This document shows, in pieces, positions 1 to 9,181 of a DNA stretch of 64,000 bases; within the stretch, counting starts at the first letter, position 1; each line of letters begins with the position of its first letter. The notes under the pieces are model-generated. The model worked only from the letters and a program-made list of their open reading frames with translations. It did not search any database and was not told the origin of the DNA. Location: positions 62,001-126,000 of the forward strand of contig NZ_VHLG01000001.1 of the NCBI RefSeq assembly GCF_006516955.1, given 5' to 3'. Position numbers and translations under genes: made by a program. The stretch comes from Martelella alba (lineage in GTDB: Bacteria > Pseudomonadota > Alphaproteobacteria > Rhizobiales > Rhizobiaceae).

Positions 1-1437
1 AATTTCAGTGAATATCACTCCATGGAAAAGGGGCGTCTGTCGTTGCAGATCGCCTTTGCCGTTCTTTATCTGGGCTTTGCGCTGATCGTGCTGCTGGCTG
101 CGATCTGGACCGGCATTGCCGTCGCTGATCGTATCGTATTGCCGATCCGGCTGCTGATCGGGGCTGCTGACCAGGTGGCTTCCGGTGATCTGCGGGTGGT
201 GGTGCCGGCACGCACGATTGACGGCGATGTCGGCCGGCTTTCGCGGACGTTCAACAAGATGGTTGCCGAAATTCGCGGGCAGCAGCGCGAGGTGCTTCTG
301 GCCAAGGACGAGATCGATGACCGGCGCCGTTTCATTGAAGCCGTGCTTTCTGGTGTGACTGCAGGGGTTATCGGCGTTGACGAAAACCGCGTTGTCACGA
401 TTGTGAACCGGTCTGCCGAAGATATGCTGGCTTTCAGCGAAGGCGAGTTGTCAGGGAGGAAGCTCAAGGACGTTGCGCCCGAGATTGATATCGTCATGAC
501 CGCAGCGATGCGCAGAAGGCGCAAGAATTTCCTGCGGCAGGTCAATCTCATGCGGCACGGCAATGAACGGACGCTGTCGGTTCAGGTGACGCGGGAGGAG
601 GCCAATGATGTCGAGAGTTCCTATGTCATCACGCTTGACGACATTACCGATCTCATTATCGCTCAGCGTTCTTCCGCCTGGGCGGATGTCGCGCGGCGTA
701 TCGCCCATGAGATAAAAAATCCGCTGACCCCGATCCAGCTTTCGGCCGAACGGCTGAAGCGGCGCTTTGGCCGGCAGGTTGAAAGCGATGATGACCGTAA
801 GGTTTTCGATCAGTGTACCGATACGATCGTCCGGCAGGTGGAGGATATCGGCCGCATGGTCGATGAGTTCTCGGCCTTTGCCCGCATGCCCAAGCCGTCG
901 AAATCACAGATTGACCTGCGGGAGATCCTTGTGGATGCCGTTTTCCTCCGGGAAATGGCGCAAAGCGACGTAAGCTTTGTCCGCGAACTCGGCGACAAGC
1001 CGCTGCGTGGCTATTTCGACGGCCGCATGCTGGGGCAGGCTTTCGCCAATATTATCAAAAATGCTGTCGAGGCAATCGAGGCGGTTCCCGCTGAAGATAT
1101 TGACGGTGAAAAGAAAGTGCTGGTGCGCGCCGGTTATGACGAGGCAAGGGATCGTTTCGTTGTCGACATCATCGATAACGGAAAGGGCCTGCCCGTCGAA
1201 AACCGGCATCTCATACTCGAGCCATATATAACCATGCGCGAGAAGGGGACGGGGCTGGGGCTGGCCATCGTCCGCAAGATTATCGAAGAGCATGGTGGCA
1301 CGCTTGGCCTGCATGATGCGCCAGACGATTTTGCCAATGGCCGGGGAGCCATGATCCGCGTGGAACTGCCACACATCCAGGATGTGGAAGGCGGACGCGA
1401 AGAAAAAGACAAGGAAGTAAAACAAGATGGCGTCTGA
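1..1437 (+). CDS. ntrY: NtrY sensor histidine kinase (5' end cut by window edge)
   Basis: C-terminal part of the membrane sensor kinase that phosphorylates NtrX in the alphaproteobacterial NtrYX system (nitrogen metabolism and redox/oxygen response). The reading frame is open from base 1, so the start lies outside the window; the ATG at position 22 is internal. Seen in order: the last transmembrane helix (roughly codons 8-35 after that ATG), a HAMP segment, a PAS domain, the phospho-acceptor box RRIAHEIKNPLTP with its His codon at 706-708, and the ATPase boxes NAVEAI, DNGKGLP and GTGLGLAIV. The lysine-rich tail overlaps the ntrX start by 11 bases, indicating translational coupling. Identity rests on domain order plus the adjacent ntrX-trkA-hfq-hflX. 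Confidence 0.95.
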   Translation, partial: NFSEYHSMEKGRLSLQIAFAVLYLGFALIVLLAAIWTGIAVADRIVLPIRLLIGAADQVASGDLRVVVPARTIDGDVGRLSRTFNKMVAEIRGQQREVLLAKDEIDDRRRFIEAVLSGVTAGVIGVDENRVVTIVNRSAEDMLAFSEGELSGRKLKDVAPEIDIVMTAAMRRRRKNFLRQVNLMRHGNERTLSVQVTREEANDVESSYVITLDDITDLIIAQRSSAWADVARRIAHEIKNPLTPIQLSAERLKRRFGRQVESDDDRKVFDQCTDTIVRQVEDIGRMVDEFSAFARMPKPSKSQIDLREILVDAVFLREMAQSDVSFVRELGDKPLRGYFDGRMLGQAFANIIKNAVEAIEAVPAEDIDGEKKVLVRAGYDEARDRFVVDIIDNGKGLPVENRHLILEPYITMREKGTGLGLAIVRKIIEEHGGTLGLHDAPDDFANGRGAMIRVELPHIQDVEGGREEKDKEVKQDGV

Positions 1438-2791
1438 TATTCTTGTCGTTGACGACGAAGCAGATATACGAGACATCGTGTCAGGCATTTTGTCTGATGA
1501 AGGCCACGAAACCCGTGTCGCCCACGACAGCGACAGCGCATTGGCAGCGATTGCAGATCGCGTTCCACGCCTCATATTTCTCGATATATGGATGCAGGGA
1601 AGCCGGCTCGATGGGCTTGGCCTTCTGGATGAGATCAAGGTCCGCCACCCGGATCTGCCGGTCGTGATGATTTCCGGCCACGGTAATATTGAGACGGCTG
1701 TATCGGCGATCAAGCGCGGTGCTTTTGATTTCATCGAAAAGCCATTCAAGGCCGACCGGCTGGTGCTGATCGCTGAACGGGCGCTGGAAAATTCACGGCT
1801 GAAGCGCGAAGTCTCGGAGCTGAAACGAAAGAGTGGCGACCCGGAAGAGCTGGTCGGATCGTCGCTCTTGATTTCACAACTGCGCCAGACGATTGAAAAG
1901 CTCGGTCCGACCAATAGCCGGGTGATGATTTTTGGTGGTTCGGGCAGCGGCAAGGAAGTCGCTGCACGCCTTCTGCACAGCCGCTCACTGCGCGCCGAAG
2001 GGCCGTTTGTCGCTGTGAATGCAGCCGCCATCACGCCGGAGAACATGGAGATCGAACTGTTCGGCGTCGAAGGTGGCGGCGGCAATACGCGCAGGACCGG
2101 CGCTCTTGAACAGGCCCATCGCGGCACGCTTTATCTTGATGAAGTCGGGGAGATGCCGCGCGAGACCCAGAAGAAAATTCTCAGGGTGCTTGTTGACCAG
2201 CAATTCGAGCGTGTCGGCGGCAGCCGGCGGGTGAAGGTGGATGTCCGCATCATTTCCTCCACCGCACTCAATCTGCAGCAGCGCATAGATGACGGTCTGT
2301 TCCGCCAGGATCTCTATCACCGGTTGGCCGTGGTTCCGGTGCGCATACCAAGCCTTGCCGAGCGCCGCGAGGATATTCCCTTTCTTGTCGATCTGATCCT
2401 GCGCCAGCTTTGTGATCAGGCGGGTATTCGCCAGCGGCGGATCGGCGATGATGCTATGGCGATCCTGCAGGCCCATGACTGGCCGGGCAATATCCGGCAA
2501 TTGCGCAACAATCTGGAGCGGCTGATGATTCTGGCGCGTGACGAGGACGCGCAGACCCCGATCTCGGCTGATCTTCTGCCTGCGGATTTGTCCGACGTGC
2601 TGCCGCAGATCCAGGGCTCTGGCGATGCGCATATCATGACGCTGCCGTTGCGCGAGGCGCGCGAGCGCTTCGAGCGCGATTATCTGATGGCGCAGATCAA
2701 CCGCTTTGGCGGGAATATTTCCCGTACGGCAGAATTTGTCGGCATGGAACGCTCTGCTTTGCATCGCAAATTGAAATCGCTTGGCATATAG
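1427..2791 (+). CDS. ntrX: NtrX response regulator, sigma-54 activator family
   Basis: 454-residue response regulator partner of NtrY. Receiver domain: acidic pocket near Asp9/Asp10 and phospho-acceptor Asp53 in FLDIWMQG. AAA+ domain: Walker A GGSGSGKE around residues 170-177 and Walker B GTLYLDEV around 233-240. The C-terminal Fis-type helix-turn-helix ends SALHRKLKSLGI. Oddity: where sigma-54 activators carry GAFTGA (after ELFG), this protein reads VEGGGGNTRRTGALEQA, so the sigma-54 contact loop is absent. From family knowledge, rhizobial and Brucella NtrX proteins similarly depart from classical activators; it may act as a DNA-binding regulator with sigma-70 holoenzyme. Start ATG lies within the ntrY end. 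Confidence 0.96.
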   Translation: MASDILVVDDEADIRDIVSGILSDEGHETRVAHDSDSALAAIADRVPRLIFLDIWMQGSRLDGLGLLDEIKVRHPDLPVVMISGHGNIETAVSAIKRGAFDFIEKPFKADRLVLIAERALENSRLKREVSELKRKSGDPEELVGSSLLISQLRQTIEKLGPTNSRVMIFGGSGSGKEVAARLLHSRSLRAEGPFVAVNAAAITPENMEIELFGVEGGGGNTRRTGALEQAHRGTLYLDEVGEMPRETQKKILRVLVDQQFERVGGSRRVKVDVRIISSTALNLQQRIDDGLFRQDLYHRLAVVPVRIPSLAERREDIPFLVDLILRQLCDQAGIRQRRIGDDAMAILQAHDWPGNIRQLRNNLERLMILARDEDAQTPISADLLPADLSDVLPQIQGSGDAHIMTLPLREARERFERDYLMAQINRFGGNISRTAEFVGMERSALHRKLKSLGI

Positions 2792-2880
2792 ATATGCTCG
2801 CAAAACAGGGGGCCGGGAATGGCCCCTTGCGAGAAGCAAGCGATTGAACGCGAACATGGCCACGCGCCGGAACGGATGAC

Positions 2881-4257
2881 ATGAAGATCATAATCTGCGG
2901 GGCAGGGCAGGTCGGTTTCGGTATCGCCGAACGGCTTTCCCAAGAATATAACGATGTGTCGGTCATTGATACATCCGCTACGCTGATCAGTGCGATCACG
3001 GAACTGCTGGATGTTCGTGGTTATGTTGGCCATGGTGCGCATCCTGATGTTCTGGCCAGGGCTGGCGCCGATCAGGCCGACATGATCATCGCCGTGACGC
3101 TGCATGACGAGATCAACATGGTGGCCTGCCAGGTGGCACATTCGCTGTTCAACGTGCCGACCAAGATCGCCCGGATTCGCTCGCAGAGCTACCTTCAGGC
3201 ACATTATTCGGACCTGTTCTCGCGCGACCATATGCCGATTGATGTGACGATTTCGCCGGAAGTTGAGGTCGGTCGCATGGTTCTGCGGCGTATTTCATTC
3301 CCTGGTGCAACCGATATCGTGCGCTTCGGCGATGGCAATATCGCCATGCTGGCGGTGGAGTGCCACGAGGACTGCCCGGTGGTGAACACGCCGCTGCAGC
3401 AGCTGAGCCAGCTCTTCCCTGATCTCAGCGCAACGGTGACGGGCATCTACCGTCACGACAAGATCATCATTCCGCATTCCTCCGATCAGATTCTCGTCGG
3501 CGACATGGTTTATGTCGTCTGCGAACAGGATCAGATCCGGCGCACGCTGGCGCTGTTCGGTCATGAAGAGCAGGAAGCGAGGCGGATCGTCATTGCCGGT
3601 GGCGGCAATATTGGCTTCTTCGTTGCAAAATCGCTGGAAGAGCTGCAGCCCAAAACCAAGGTCAAGATTATCGAAAATGATCGTGAGCGGGCGATTGCCG
3701 TTTCCGATCAGCTGCACAATGTCATCGTGCTACAGGGCTCGGCGCTCGACCAGAATCTGATGATCCAGGCCGACGTGCCGGACGCGCATCTTATGGTATC
3801 GCTGACCAATAATGACCAGACCAATATTCTTGCCTCTGTGATTGCCAAGCAGCTTGGATGTGATTCCAATCTGGCGCTTCTGAATAACCCGTCTTTCCAC
3901 GACGTGACCAAGTCGCTCGGCATCGACGCCTATATCAATCCGCGCGCAGTGACGATCTCACGCGTGCTTCAGCATGTTCGCAAAGGGCGTATCCGCTCGG
4001 TCTATGCCGTGCAGAAGGGGGCAGCGGAAGTGGTGGAGGCCGAGGCGCTGGCAACATCGCCTCTGGTCGGAACGCCATTCCGCGATCTGGAACTGCCCGA
4101 AGGCATTAGAATTGGGGCGGTCTATCGCGGCGATTCGTTCCTGCGCCCGACGGGTGACATGAAGATCAAGACCGGTGACCGGGTGATTCTCTTCGCTGCT
4201 GCATCAGCGGTTCGCCATGTGGAACAGCTGTTTCGGGTGTCGATTCAGTATTTCTAA
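2881..4257 (+). CDS. trkA: Trk K+ uptake system NAD-binding regulatory protein TrkA
   Basis: 458-residue cytoplasmic peripheral protein that binds NAD(H) and gates the TrkH/TrkG potassium channel. Two tandem TrkA_N (RCK) units are visible: the first Rossmann motif GAGQVGFGIAERL near residue 7 and the second RIVIAGGGNIGFFVAKSL near residue 233, each followed by a TrkA_C region. The length matches full two-unit TrkA. It starts 89 bases after ntrX on the same strand, the usual alphaproteobacterial order ntrX-trkA-hfq, so it may be co-transcribed with ntrYX. No trkH or trkG gene lies in the window. Confidence 0.97.
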   Translation: MKIIICGAGQVGFGIAERLSQEYNDVSVIDTSATLISAITELLDVRGYVGHGAHPDVLARAGADQADMIIAVTLHDEINMVACQVAHSLFNVPTKIARIRSQSYLQAHYSDLFSRDHMPIDVTISPEVEVGRMVLRRISFPGATDIVRFGDGNIAMLAVECHEDCPVVNTPLQQLSQLFPDLSATVTGIYRHDKIIIPHSSDQILVGDMVYVVCEQDQIRRTLALFGHEEQEARRIVIAGGGNIGFFVAKSLEELQPKTKVKIIENDRERAIAVSDQLHNVIVLQGSALDQNLMIQADVPDAHLMVSLTNNDQTNILASVIAKQLGCDSNLALLNNPSFHDVTKSLGIDAYINPRAVTISRVLQHVRKGRIRSVYAVQKGAAEVVEAEALATSPLVGTPFRDLELPEGIRIGAVYRGDSFLRPTGDMKIKTGDRVILFAAASAVRHVEQLFRVSIQYF

Positions 4258-4434
4258 TGGAGGCTGCAACCGTTTGTGCGCTGCGACGTTGGCGGGTATC
4301 GATTTCACCGTTGCGGAAAGCATGACGATTTGATACGACCTCTCAAAGAGATTTCACTTGGTCAGTAGGACATGGCGAAATCAATGAGGTGGATACCGGC
4401 GAAATTCCGGCAAAAGTAAGAAAGAAGCGGCGCT

Positions 4435-4677
4435 ATGGCGGAACGTTCTCAAAATCTTCAAGATCTTTTTCTTAATACAGTTCGTAAGCAGAAAATTTCA
4501 TTGACGATTTTCCTCATAAATGGGGTTAAACTTACGGGTGTTGTGACATCCTTCGACAACTTCTGTGTTCTGTTGCGTCGCGATGGCCACTCGCAATTGG
4601 TCTATAAGCATGCAATCTCGACCATTATGCCCGGTCAACCGGTTCAGATGTTCGAGGGCGAAGACAGTTCGTCTTAA
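4435..4677 (+). CDS. hfq: RNA chaperone Hfq
   Basis: 80-residue Sm-like hexameric RNA chaperone that pairs small RNAs with mRNAs. Visible: the N-terminal [13 protein letters not shown] with the family's conserved Gln, the Sm1 region [20 protein letters not shown], and the Sm2 signature YKHAIST. The short acidic/serine tail is typical of alphaproteobacterial Hfq, which lacks the long enterobacterial C-terminus. It follows trkA after a 177-base gap that can hold its own promoter, and hflX follows closely, the widely conserved hfq-hflX pair. Confidence 0.98.
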   Translation: MAERSQNLQDLFLNTVRKQKISLTIFLINGVKLTGVVTSFDNFCVLLRRDGHSQLVYKHAISTIMPGQPVQMFEGEDSSS

Positions 4678-4691
4678 TCGGGTGAACCCAC

Positions 4692-6041
4692 ATTTCTGAG
4701 CAGGACAAATCGAAATTTCCGGAAAGCGAATACGAGAACAGGGATTCCTCCCGTGCGATCGTTTTGGTTCCGGTTCTCAAAGCAGCGCGCGGCGGAGACG
4801 CCGCAGCGCCTTTAAGCACGCGGTCGGCAGAGAGCCGGCAGCAGGAAGCAGAAGGGCTGGCCCGCGCGATCGGGCTTGAGGTGGTCAAATCGATCATCGT
4901 GCAGGTCAACGACCCACGGCCGGCGACGCTGATCGGGCAGGGCAAGATCGAGGAGATCGATCAAACCCTTGATGACAATGATATCGGTCTTGTCATTGTA
5001 GATCATCCTCTGACCCCGGTGCAGCAGCGCAATCTGGAAAAAGCCTGGGTCGCGAAGGTCATTGACCGGACTGGTCTCATTCTCGAGATTTTCGGCGAAC
5101 GGGCTTCCACCAAGGAAGGCCGGCTTCAGGTCGAGTTGGCGCATCTGAACTATCAGCGCGGCCGTCTGGTGCGCAGCTGGACCCATCTTGAGCGTCAGCG
5201 CGGTGGCGGTGGCTTCATGGGCGGTCCGGGTGAAACGCAGATCGAGGCGGACCGTCGTCTGCTGCGTGAACGTATCGTCAAGCTGGAGCGCGAATTGGAA
5301 CAGGTGGTGCGCACACGCCAGCTGCATCGCTCAAAGCGCAAGAAGGTTCCGCATCCGATTGTTGCCCTGGTCGGCTATACCAATGCCGGAAAGTCAACGC
5401 TGTTCAACCGTATCACCGGCGCAGGCGTTCTGGCAGAGGATATGCTGTTTGCCACGCTGGATCCGACGCTCAGGCGGATGAAGCTGCCACATGGGCGTAC
5501 CGTCATCCTCTCCGATACGGTCGGTTTTATTTCCGATCTGCCGACACATCTTGTGGCCGCCTTCCGTGCGACGCTGGAAGAGGTGCTGGAAGCGGATATC
5601 ATCCTGCATGTACGGGATATGTCGGACCCGGATCGTGATGCGCAGGCGGAAGACGTACTGCGTATTCTCGGTGAGCTCGGGATTGACGAGGATGACCGTG
5701 CGGCGCGGATCCTGGAGATCTGGAACAAGCTCGATCTCTTGGAGCCGGAGGCGCATGATGCGCTGATGGAACGCGCCAGCGGTGACGAGGCGGTGATGGG
5801 CGTTTCAGCGATTACGGGCGAGGGCGTTGAGGCGCTGATCGACCGGATTGCCAAGCGGCTGGCCGGTGTGCTGACGGAAACGACGATTACGCTGGCGGTG
5901 ACGCAGCTACAGATCCTGCCGTGGCTCTATGAGCATGCGATCGTCGATGAACGCCGTGACCTTGAAGACGGTTCGGTCAGTCTTGATATCCGCCTACCGG
6001 CGAGCGAGGCCCAGCGATTGGAAAGCATGCTGGAAAGCTGA
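4692..6041 (+). CDS. hflX: GTPase HflX (ribosome rescue/splitting)
   Basis: Ribosome-associated GTPase, 425 residues if read from TTG at 4764. G motifs: G1 GYTNAGKSTLFN, G3 DTVGFI, G4 NKLD and G5 SAITGEG. The glycine-rich linker GGGGFMGGPGETQIE precedes the G domain. Start choice: TTG 4764 falls inside the first beta strand (VLVPVL). The frame stays open back to a stop at 4683 and contains no ATG, GTG or other TTG. An ATT at 4692 lies about 6 bases after GGGTGA and gives an N-terminus ending SSRAIVLVPVL, as I recall for rhizobial HflX. I therefore place the start at ATT 4692 as an inference; TTG 4764 is the conventional alternative. It begins 14 bases after hfq. Confidence 0.9.
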   Translation: MSEQDKSKFPESEYENRDSSRAIVLVPVLKAARGGDAAAPLSTRSAESRQQEAEGLARAIGLEVVKSIIVQVNDPRPATLIGQGKIEEIDQTLDDNDIGLVIVDHPLTPVQQRNLEKAWVAKVIDRTGLILEIFGERASTKEGRLQVELAHLNYQRGRLVRSWTHLERQRGGGGFMGGPGETQIEADRRLLRERIVKLERELEQVVRTRQLHRSKRKKVPHPIVALVGYTNAGKSTLFNRITGAGVLAEDMLFATLDPTLRRMKLPHGRTVILSDTVGFISDLPTHLVAAFRATLEEVLEADIILHVRDMSDPDRDAQAEDVLRILGELGIDEDDRAARILEIWNKLDLLEPEAHDALMERASGDEAVMGVSAITGEGVEALIDRIAKRLAGVLTETTITLAVTQLQILPWLYEHAIVDERRDLEDGSVSLDIRLPASEAQRLESMLES

Positions 6042-6080
6042 ACGTCTGACAGTTTTGCTGAGAACAGGACGGGCGCGAAC

Positions 6081-6914
6081 TCAGGCGAGTTTGCGCTCGA
6101 TCTTTTTGGCATCCTGCCAGAGCGCTTCCATACGTTCCAGCGTTGCGTCATCAAGGGTTTCACCTGAATTCTCAAGAGATTTTTCTATACAATTGAAACG
6201 ACGTCTAAATTTAGTATTCGTTCCACGCAGGGCCTGCTCGGGATCCGTGCCTGTATGGCGGCCGAGATTGACCGCAGCAAAGATCAGATCGCCAAGCTCG
6301 TCGGCGATTGCCGCCTTTTTGCCAGCGGCGAGAGCCTCGCGCAATTCGCCGATCTCTTCTTCGAACTTGTCGAGGATCGGTTCTGGCTCTGACCAGTCAA
6401 AGCCGACGCGGGCGGCATGTTCCTGCAGCTTCACAGCTTCGGTCAGCGCCGGGAAGGAGCGTTGCACACCACCGAGATGGCCGGCCTTGAAATCCTCCGT
6501 CAGTCCACGGGCGGCGCGGCGTTCGGCGCGGGTCTGCTTTTCCTTCCGTTTGACGTCATCCCAGATTGCCTTGACGGCTTCGGGCGTGTCGGCGTCGGAG
6601 CGGGCGAAGACATGCGGATGGCGGCGGATCATTTTCGACGTTACGGCATGGACCACATCGCCGAAGGAAAATTCACCCGCTTCTTCCGCCATTCGGGCGT
6701 GAAAGACGACCTGAAGCAGCAGGTCGCCCAGTTCGTCACAGAGGTCGTCGAGGTCGTTGCGCTCGATTGCATCAGCAACCTCGTAGGCCTCTTCGATCGT
6801 ATAGGGCTTGATGGTCTCGAAATTCTGCTTGATGTCCCAGGGGCAGCCGGTTTCTGGATCGCGCAGGGCGGCCATGATTTCGAGCAGGCGCGAAATATCG
6901 CGTGACGGTTCCAT
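6081..6914 (-). CDS. mazG: Nucleoside triphosphate pyrophosphohydrolase MazG
   Basis: 277-residue all-alpha NTP pyrophosphatase that hydrolyses NTPs and dNTPs to the monophosphate plus PPi, cleaning nucleotide pools. Two MazG repeats are visible. The N-terminal one has CPWD, EEAYEVADAI and DELGDLLLQVVFHARMAEE. The second has FEEEIGELREAL followed by DELGDLIFAAVNLGRH; these acidic pairs bind Mg2+. Start: ATG 6914 is preferred because GGAGAG lies about 7 bases upstream; a GTG one codon earlier (6917) is also in frame. Gene order hflX-mazG in convergent orientation is common in Brucella relatives. It is probably co-transcribed with the upstream deaminase gene, 29 bases away. Confidence 0.95.
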   Translation of the reverse strand: MEPSRDISRLLEIMAALRDPETGCPWDIKQNFETIKPYTIEEAYEVADAIERNDLDDLCDELGDLLLQVVFHARMAEEAGEFSFGDVVHAVTSKMIRRHPHVFARSDADTPEAVKAIWDDVKRKEKQTRAERRAARGLTEDFKAGHLGGVQRSFPALTEAVKLQEHAARVGFDWSEPEPILDKFEEEIGELREALAAGKKAAIADELGDLIFAAVNLGRHTGTDPEQALRGTNTKFRRRFNCIEKSLENSGETLDDATLERMEALWQDAKKIERKLA

Positions 6915-6943
6915 CACATCTCTCCGGGAATGAGGTCGAGCGT

Positions 6944-7531
6944 TCAGCTCAGGGGGATTTTCGTATCGCCCTTATGCGACTGATAGGTGGATGAGGCAAG
7001 CTGATAGGTCGCCTTGATCGTGGCAATGCGCTCCAGAAACGCACTGCGCTCCGGCTCGTCGGCGGCCTCAGCCATGTCGACGATGGAACGGGCAGTGAAG
7101 AAGGCATTGCTGCGCCGGTAGCCACCGGGTTCAAGCCCGTAGAGCTCCTTCATGATCTTCAGATCATGAGGAATGCCGAAGCTGTCACGCGAATCTTCAT
7201 GGCTGAAGAAATAGAAATAATTGTCAAAACCCGCCCATGTTATCGCTGACATGCACATGGTGCAGGGTTCGTGGGTCGACAGGAACAGGAGGTCTTTGGT
7301 GGAGGGCGCATCGGCCAGCGCGTAGAACTGCTTCAGCGTATTCACTTCGCCGTGCCAGAGTGGATTTTCTGTCTCGTCATTGGTGCCGGCAATGACAAGC
7401 GAAAGGTCGGATTTGCGCAGGATTGCCGCACCGAAAACCTTATTGCCCGTTTCAACGCCCTTCATGGTGAGGGGCAGGATGTCCTGTTCGATCACCGCGA
7501 GCAGGCGGTCGGTGAGGGCGCTGTCGTTCAT
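6944..7531 (-). CDS. Nucleoside/cytidine deaminase-family zinc hydrolase
   Basis: 195-residue protein of the cytidine/deoxycytidylate deaminase fold. The zinc-site residues are visible as HGE (His60, Glu62; HAE in most relatives) and EPCTMCMSAI (Cys90, Cys93). The first helix region reads MNDSALTDRLLAVIEQ. The start at 7531 is favoured over upstream in-frame starts because CCGGAGAAAT sits just before it and the upstream extension has no deaminase-like content. The substrate cannot be read from sequence; guanine or other nucleobase deaminases and tRNA adenosine deaminases share the motif, but this lacks a typical TadA pattern. It is upstream of mazG on the same strand and divergent from cysG. 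Confidence 0.85.
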   Translation of the reverse strand: MNDSALTDRLLAVIEQDILPLTMKGVETGNKVFGAAILRKSDLSLVIAGTNDETENPLWHGEVNTLKQFYALADAPSTKDLLFLSTHEPCTMCMSAITWAGFDNYFYFFSHEDSRDSFGIPHDLKIMKELYGLEPGGYRRSNAFFTARSIVDMAEAADEPERSAFLERIATIKATYQLASSTYQSHKGDTKIPLS

Positions 7532-7729
7532 ATATTTCTCCGGAAATGGTGTGGAATTTAAAATATCGTTTCGCAGGAACCAAGTAAATCGGGATGCGGG
7601 GTAAATTTGCCCTGTATTCAGCAAATTTGAGGAACGAAATGTCGCCGGCTCTTTAGCCGCGCATTTTCGTTTCTTCAATTTCAGCAACGAAACAACGATC
7701 ATCCGGACAAACAAAAAAGGTTTGTAGCG

Positions 7730-9181
7730 ATGACCGCAAAAGAAGAATTGCTGACGACATTTCCGGCATTTTTCCGTGTTGACGGCCGCAAGGTTGCAAT
7801 TTTCGGAAATGGTGACGAGGCCTATGCCAAGGCCCGGCTGATGGCCAAGACGTCAGCCGCTATTGTTGCCTATAGCGATGATCCAGAGCTTGATTATGCT
7901 GCCTTTCTGGCCGAGCACGGCTATCGGCGCATCGATGCACCCTTTGTTGCCGGGCAGTTGGAGAATGCGGCCATGGCTTTCGCTGCGACCGGCGATCAGG
8001 CGATGGACGCTCATATTGCCGCAACGGCACGGGCGCATTCGATCCCTGTCAATGCGGTTGATCAGCCTGAAGCCTGCGATTTCCTGACGCCGGCGCTGGT
8101 TGCCCGGCCGCCGGTGGCAATTGCGATCGGAACGGAAGGCGCCGGGCCTGTTCTGGGGCAGCTGATTCGCGCCCGCATCGACACCATGCTTCCGCCTTCG
8201 CTTGGGGCTCTGGCGCGCCTCGCGCAGTCGTTCCGTGGCAAGGTTGAGGCGCATGTGCCGCGCGGGACGGCGCGACGGGCCTACTGGTCGCGTTTCTTCA
8301 ACGGTTCGGTTGCCCGTGCATTGGAAAAGGGCCGCGCGATCGAGGCGGAGTGCCTGGCGGACGAAATGCTCTCCGATGCCCATCGCCAGAACGGTCATGT
8401 GGCACTGGTGGGCGCCGGTCCGGGGGCCGAGGATCTCTTGACCCTGCGTGCCCATCGCCTGCTGATGGAGGCCGATGTCATTGCCTATGATGCGCTTGTG
8501 CCGCAGGCGATCATTGATATGGGCCGGCGCGATGCCAAGCGGATCGCGGTTGGCAAGCGCAAGGGTTGCCACTCCAAGTCACAAAACGAAATCAATGATC
8601 TATTGGTTGATCTTGCAAAAGTAGGTCAGCGTATCGTCCGGCTGAAATCCGGTGACCCGCTGATTTTTGGCCGGGCAGGCGAGGAAATGGCGGCGCTGAG
8701 AGCTGCCGGTATTTCCTACGAGATCGTGCCAGGCATCACCTCGGCCGTTGCGGCGGCCGCCGATTTTGATCTGCCGCTGACATTGCGCGGTGTGGCGTCA
8801 TCGCTGGTTTTTACGACCGGCCACGACCTCAATGGTGAAACCCTGCCGGACTGGGCGCAGCTTGCTGCCCGAGGGGCGACCATTGCCGTCTATATGGGCC
8901 GTTCCGTTGCTGCCAAAACCGGTGCCAGACTTCAGGAGGCGGGTGTTCCTGCCGATACCACGATCGCCGTCGTTGAAAATGCAAGCCGCAAGAACAGACG
9001 TCTGTTTCATGGCGTGCTCGCCGAGCTTTCCCTGCTTGAGGATCGTGAAGATCTGACCGGTCCGGTCATGGTCATCATCGGTGATGCTGTTGCCGGCGCT
9101 GATTTCAGCCAGTCGAGCGCGCTTGCGCTCAACAATAATTCGACCGTTCTGCCGAAGAAGGAGATTTCCCATGTCCGCTAA
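7730..9181 (+). CDS. cysG: Siroheme synthase CysG (dehydrogenase plus methyltransferase)
   Basis: 483-residue fusion that makes siroheme for sulfite reductase. The N-terminal part (about 1-215) is the precorrin-2 dehydrogenase/ferrochelatase type (FPAFFRVDGRKVAIFG); its nucleotide loop GNGDEAYAKA departs from the usual glycine-rich form. The C-terminal part (about 225-470) is uroporphyrinogen-III C-methyltransferase, with VALVGAGPGAEDLLTLRA, RLKSGDPLIFGRAGEE and the GITSAVAAAA region. The start ATG 7730 gives the expected N-terminus. It overlaps the DUF2849 gene by 11 bases and leads an operon with cysI. The 198-base divergent gap to the deaminase gene presumably holds the operon promoter. 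Confidence 0.96.
   Translation: MTAKEELLTTFPAFFRVDGRKVAIFGNGDEAYAKARLMAKTSAAIVAYSDDPELDYAAFLAEHGYRRIDAPFVAGQLENAAMAFAATGDQAMDAHIAATARAHSIPVNAVDQPEACDFLTPALVARPPVAIAIGTEGAGPVLGQLIRARIDTMLPPSLGALARLAQSFRGKVEAHVPRGTARRAYWSRFFNGSVARALEKGRAIEAECLADEMLSDAHRQNGHVALVGAGPGAEDLLTLRAHRLLMEADVIAYDALVPQAIIDMGRRDAKRIAVGKRKGCHSKSQNEINDLLVDLAKVGQRIVRLKSGDPLIFGRAGEEMAALRAAGISYEIVPGITSAVAAAADFDLPLTLRGVASSLVFTTGHDLNGETLPDWAQLAARGATIAVYMGRSVAAKTGARLQEAGVPADTTIAVVENASRKNRRLFHGVLAELSLLEDREDLTGPVMVIIGDAVAGADFSQSSALALNNNSTVLPKKEISHVR

Noticed and set aside
1997-2130. NtrX as a pseudogene because of the missing GAFTGA
   Set aside because: The frame is intact and all other motifs are present; the loop change is a family-type difference.
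7668-7693. CGTTTC...CGAAAC inverted repeat upstream of cysG as a CysB-type operator
   Set aside because: Six-base arms with a 14-base gap are weak, and no known consensus supports it.
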